From NCBI GenBank assembly GCA_027056615.1, contig JALUKJ010000392.1, positions 1 through 7,199 on the forward strand: DNA of 7,199 nucleotides, given 5' to 3'. Both the position numbers and the translations under genes were made by a program. Shown piece after piece: positions 5,271-7,199 of this stretch; position 1 is the stretch's first letter, and the number at the start of each line of letters is the position of its first letter. The notes beneath the pieces are model-generated. The model did not search any database, was not told the origin of the DNA, and saw only the letters and a program-made list of their open reading frames with translations. Origin of the DNA: Campylobacteraceae bacterium. Lineage in GTDB: Bacteria > Campylobacterota > Campylobacteria > Campylobacterales > Sulfurovaceae.

Positions 5271-6568
5271 TTTAGTAAAAATCGATTTATAGGAAAGGCA
5301 ATACTTGCTATTGCACCTTTTCTATCAGTTCTGTTTTTAATAGAAATTGTTACACCCATAGACTCTGCAGCATTTTTAGCTAAGAAGAGACCTAGACCAG
5401 CTCCAGTTGATTTTAAAGAACGTTGAAAAGGAGCGAAGAGGTCTTTACTTTCATCAATTCCTTCTCCTTCATCTTTAATCTCAACAATAAAATTATCAGG
5501 ATCCATACGGGTATCTAAACTTACTAAACCACCTTTTGGGGTAAATTTTAGGGCATTTTGTATGAAATTTTGAAAAATTTGCATAAAAAGGAGAGGTTGA
5601 ACATTAATCCTAAAGTGAGGAATATCAAAATGATAGATAAAATCTCTCTCTTGTGAATGAGCTAAAAGTTCATACTCCTCACATTTATTTGCCATAAGTC
5701 GTATAAGGTTAAGTCGTTCTGGTTGCTCAAATTGAGCTCCTTCTGCTCGTCCAAACTCTAATAGATTATGTATCATGGCATTAAGTGTATCAATTGACTC
5801 AATATTTTGCTCTAAAGCTTCACGTACTCTATCCTGCTTTTTATATTTCATAAGTGTAATTTGATTTTTCAAACGCATAACAGCTAGTGGGGTTTTTAAC
5901 TCATGTGCTGTACCAATATATAGTTCTTGTCTATACTTAATAGAGGTTCTAACTTTAGTAATAAGCAGATTGACACTATCAGCTAATGTCTCAAATTCAG
6001 AAGGAAGCCCTTTTGTATTAATTTCATCAAGAAGATTATCATGCATATCTATAAATTGATGAGTCAATGTCTCTAATGGAGCCATAATTTTTTTAGATAA
6101 GAGAGAAGAGTAGTAGATAATAAATAAAATACCTGCTATAAGTATAAATGTTACTATATAGTACATAGTTGTAATATATTTAGACTCTTGTGTAATATCT
6201 CGTTGAATTTCTAAAAGCATTTTATCATTAAGAAAAGACTCTTTTAAAAGATAAAACTCTTTATCACCTTTTTTTAGAGGTTTAATAGTTGAATCTAAAT
6301 GTTCTTTAGTGTAATTTTTTGATATTTTAATTTTATAAGGAGAGAGTCTATTTAATAGAGATACATCATGTTTAGAGTTATATTCATCTTCTACCGAGTA
6401 GTCAAGTGAAATATGTTGAGCTTCTGTTTTTAATTCATTTTTAATATGCCCTATAATACTAGCATAAAAGTAGGTTGATAAGCTTACTAGAACAATAAGG
6501 AGCATAGCTATCATTCCGATAGCTAACTCAATGGTAAATCGTTCTTTTAAGCTCCTTTTGGAAAGCAA
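5264..6568 (-). CDS. Membrane sensor histidine kinase, partner of the HsrA-like regulator
   Basis: This 434-residue inner-membrane kinase should autophosphorylate and pass phosphate to the adjacent regulator. In order: TM1 (about 13-38), a periplasmic sensor region of about 95 residues with no family I recognise, TM2 (about 133-155), a HAMP linker (about 156-210), HisKA with AHELKTP (phospho-acceptor His222), then HATPase_c. The ATPase boxes are complete: N-box QNALKFTP (Asn338), G1 DEGEGID (366-372), F-box LFAPFQR and G2 GAGLGLFLAK (389-398). The start is TTG at 6568-6566. An AGAGG site lies 9 bases upstream, an in-frame TAG lies two codons before it, and the next ATG (codon 19) would fall inside TM1. 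It overlaps the end of hsrA by 22 bases, indicating co-translation. The signal sensed cannot be read from the sequence. Confidence 0.92.
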   Translation of the reverse strand: MLSKRSLKERFTIELAIGMIAMLLIVLVSLSTYFYASIIGHIKNELKTEAQHISLDYSVEDEYNSKHDVSLLNRLSPYKIKISKNYTKEHLDSTIKPLKKGDKEFYLLKESFLNDKMLLEIQRDITQESKYITTMYYIVTFILIAGILFIIYYSSLLSKKIMAPLETLTHQFIDMHDNLLDEINTKGLPSEFETLADSVNLLITKVRTSIKYRQELYIGTAHELKTPLAVMRLKNQITLMKYKKQDRVREALEQNIESIDTLNAMIHNLLEFGRAEGAQFEQPERLNLIRLMANKCEEYELLAHSQERDFIYHFDIPHFRINVQPLLFMQIFQNFIQNALKFTPKGGLVSLDTRMDPDNFIVEIKDEGEGIDESKDLFAPFQRSLKSTGAGLGLFLAKNAAESMGVTISIKNRTDRKGAIASIAFPINRFLLKD

Positions 6569-7199
6569 AATCTATAACCTCTTCTTCGTACTGTCTCAAT
6601 AGTTGTAATATTTAATGGTTTATCCATTTTTTGTCTAATTTGGTTAATTGCAACCTCAATAACATTTGGAGTTACAAGCTCTGGTTCTTCCCAAATTGCA
6701 TCAAGAAGTTGCTCTTTTGATACAATTTGGTCTTTATGCATTGCTAGGTGAGTTAATACTTCAAAAGGTTTTCCTTTAAGTTCAATTTCTGCACCTTCGT
6801 AGATAATTTTCTCCTCTTCAGGGTTAATAATTAAATCATCTACTTCAATAATATTTGAACCACCAAATCTTAGTTTGGCTTCAATTCTTGTAGTTAAAAC
6901 CTCAAAGTCAAAAGGTTTTCTAATGTAATCATCTGCACCAGCTTTAAGTGCTTCGATTTCACTGTTTCTATCATCTCTTGCAGAGAGAACAATTACAGAT
7001 GTCTTAGGAGCTTTTACTTTAAGTTTTGTAATCATATCTATACCATTTCCATCTGGAAGCATCCAATCAAGTAACACTAAATCATAATTTCTAATACCTA
7101 AGTAGTATTCACCATCTTTGATGTTTCCTGCTACATCATTTTGGTAACCAAACTCTTTAAGCCCATCAGATAGGGTTTTACTTAATGTTACTTCATCTT
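6547..7199 (-). CDS. hsrA: HsrA/CosR-type OmpR-family response regulator, N-terminus cut by the window edge
   Basis: The frame stays open to the right edge; about 7 codons are missing, and the GTG at 7077 is an internal valine, not the start. With numbering as in the 223-residue H. pylori HsrA, the receiver shows acidic residues at 8-9 (DEVTLSKTL), Asp51 in VLLDWMLPDG, Ser in VIVLSARDD and Lys in DDYIRKPF, a complete phosphorylation site. The winged-helix domain, about residues 122-223, includes GKPFEVLTHLAMHKDQIVSK, QLLDAIWEEPELVTPNVIEV, AINQIRQKMDKP and TVRRRGYRFCFPK. From memory this is nearly identical to HP1043/CosR, which control essential redox, energy and oxidative-stress genes. Those proteins lack a usable phospho-acceptor and have no kinase. 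Here a kinase overlaps the 3' end by 22 bases. Confidence 0.93.
   Translation of the reverse strand, partial: DEVTLSKTLSDGLKEFGYQNDVAGNIKDGEYYLGIRNYDLVLLDWMLPDGNGIDMITKLKVKAPKTSVIVLSARDDRNSEIEALKAGADDYIRKPFDFEVLTTRIEAKLRFGGSNIIEVDDLIINPEEEKIIYEGAEIELKGKPFEVLTHLAMHKDQIVSKEQLLDAIWEEPELVTPNVIEVAINQIRQKMDKPLNITTIETVRRRGYRFCFPKGA

Noticed and set aside
6547..7077. Regulator start at GTG 7077
   Set aside because: The frame continues upstream with normal receiver sequence (DGEYYLGIRNYDLV) to the window edge; starting at 7077 would remove the first half of the receiver.

Overview
The window is an AT-rich bacterial chromosome segment that reads as Campylobacterota (formerly Epsilonproteobacteria). 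The strongest clue is the response regulator at the right edge. Its effector domain closely matches, from memory, the HsrA (HP1043) / CosR (Cj0355c) family of Helicobacter and Campylobacter. Two local gene arrangements point the same way: tyrA divergent from bamA, and hsrA followed by a YfhL/FdxB-type ferredoxin and a Ppx/GppA phosphatase. Because this HsrA keeps a complete receiver and a partner kinase, I infer a free-living Sulfurimonas/Sulfurovum-like lineage rather than Helicobacter or Campylobacter. No database search was possible.

Layout, left to right. 1-288 (+): C-terminal end of a single-pass membrane protein entering from outside the window. 289-738: about 450 bases without a convincing gene but dense in inverted repeats; it may hold a structured non-coding RNA. 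739-1569 (-): tyrA, prephenate dehydrogenase. 1570-1678: divergent promoter region with three ATAGATA-type repeats. 1679-3934 (+): bamA, the outer-membrane assembly factor, with five POTRA domains and a barrel. 3931-4872 (-): short Ppx/GppA phosphatase, whose stop codon interlocks with that of bamA. 4877-5128 (-): 2[4Fe-4S] ferredoxin. 5129-5263: spacer with a stop-codon hairpin and a 10-bp inverted repeat. 5264-6568 (-): sensor histidine kinase with a TTG start. 6547-7199 (-): hsrA/cosR-like response regulator, missing only its first few codons.

How the genes relate. The right half is a minus-strand cluster: hsrA, then its overlapping kinase, then ferredoxin and phosphatase. It plausibly links redox or energy state (HsrA, ferredoxin) with polyphosphate/(p)ppGpp turnover (Ppx/GppA). 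The left half is ordinary housekeeping: tyrosine biosynthesis and outer-membrane biogenesis. The two items most worth following up are the HsrA-type regulator that still looks like a phosphorylatable two-component regulator with a dedicated kinase, and the inverted-repeat-rich region at 372-690. I did not find a clearly new multi-gene system.
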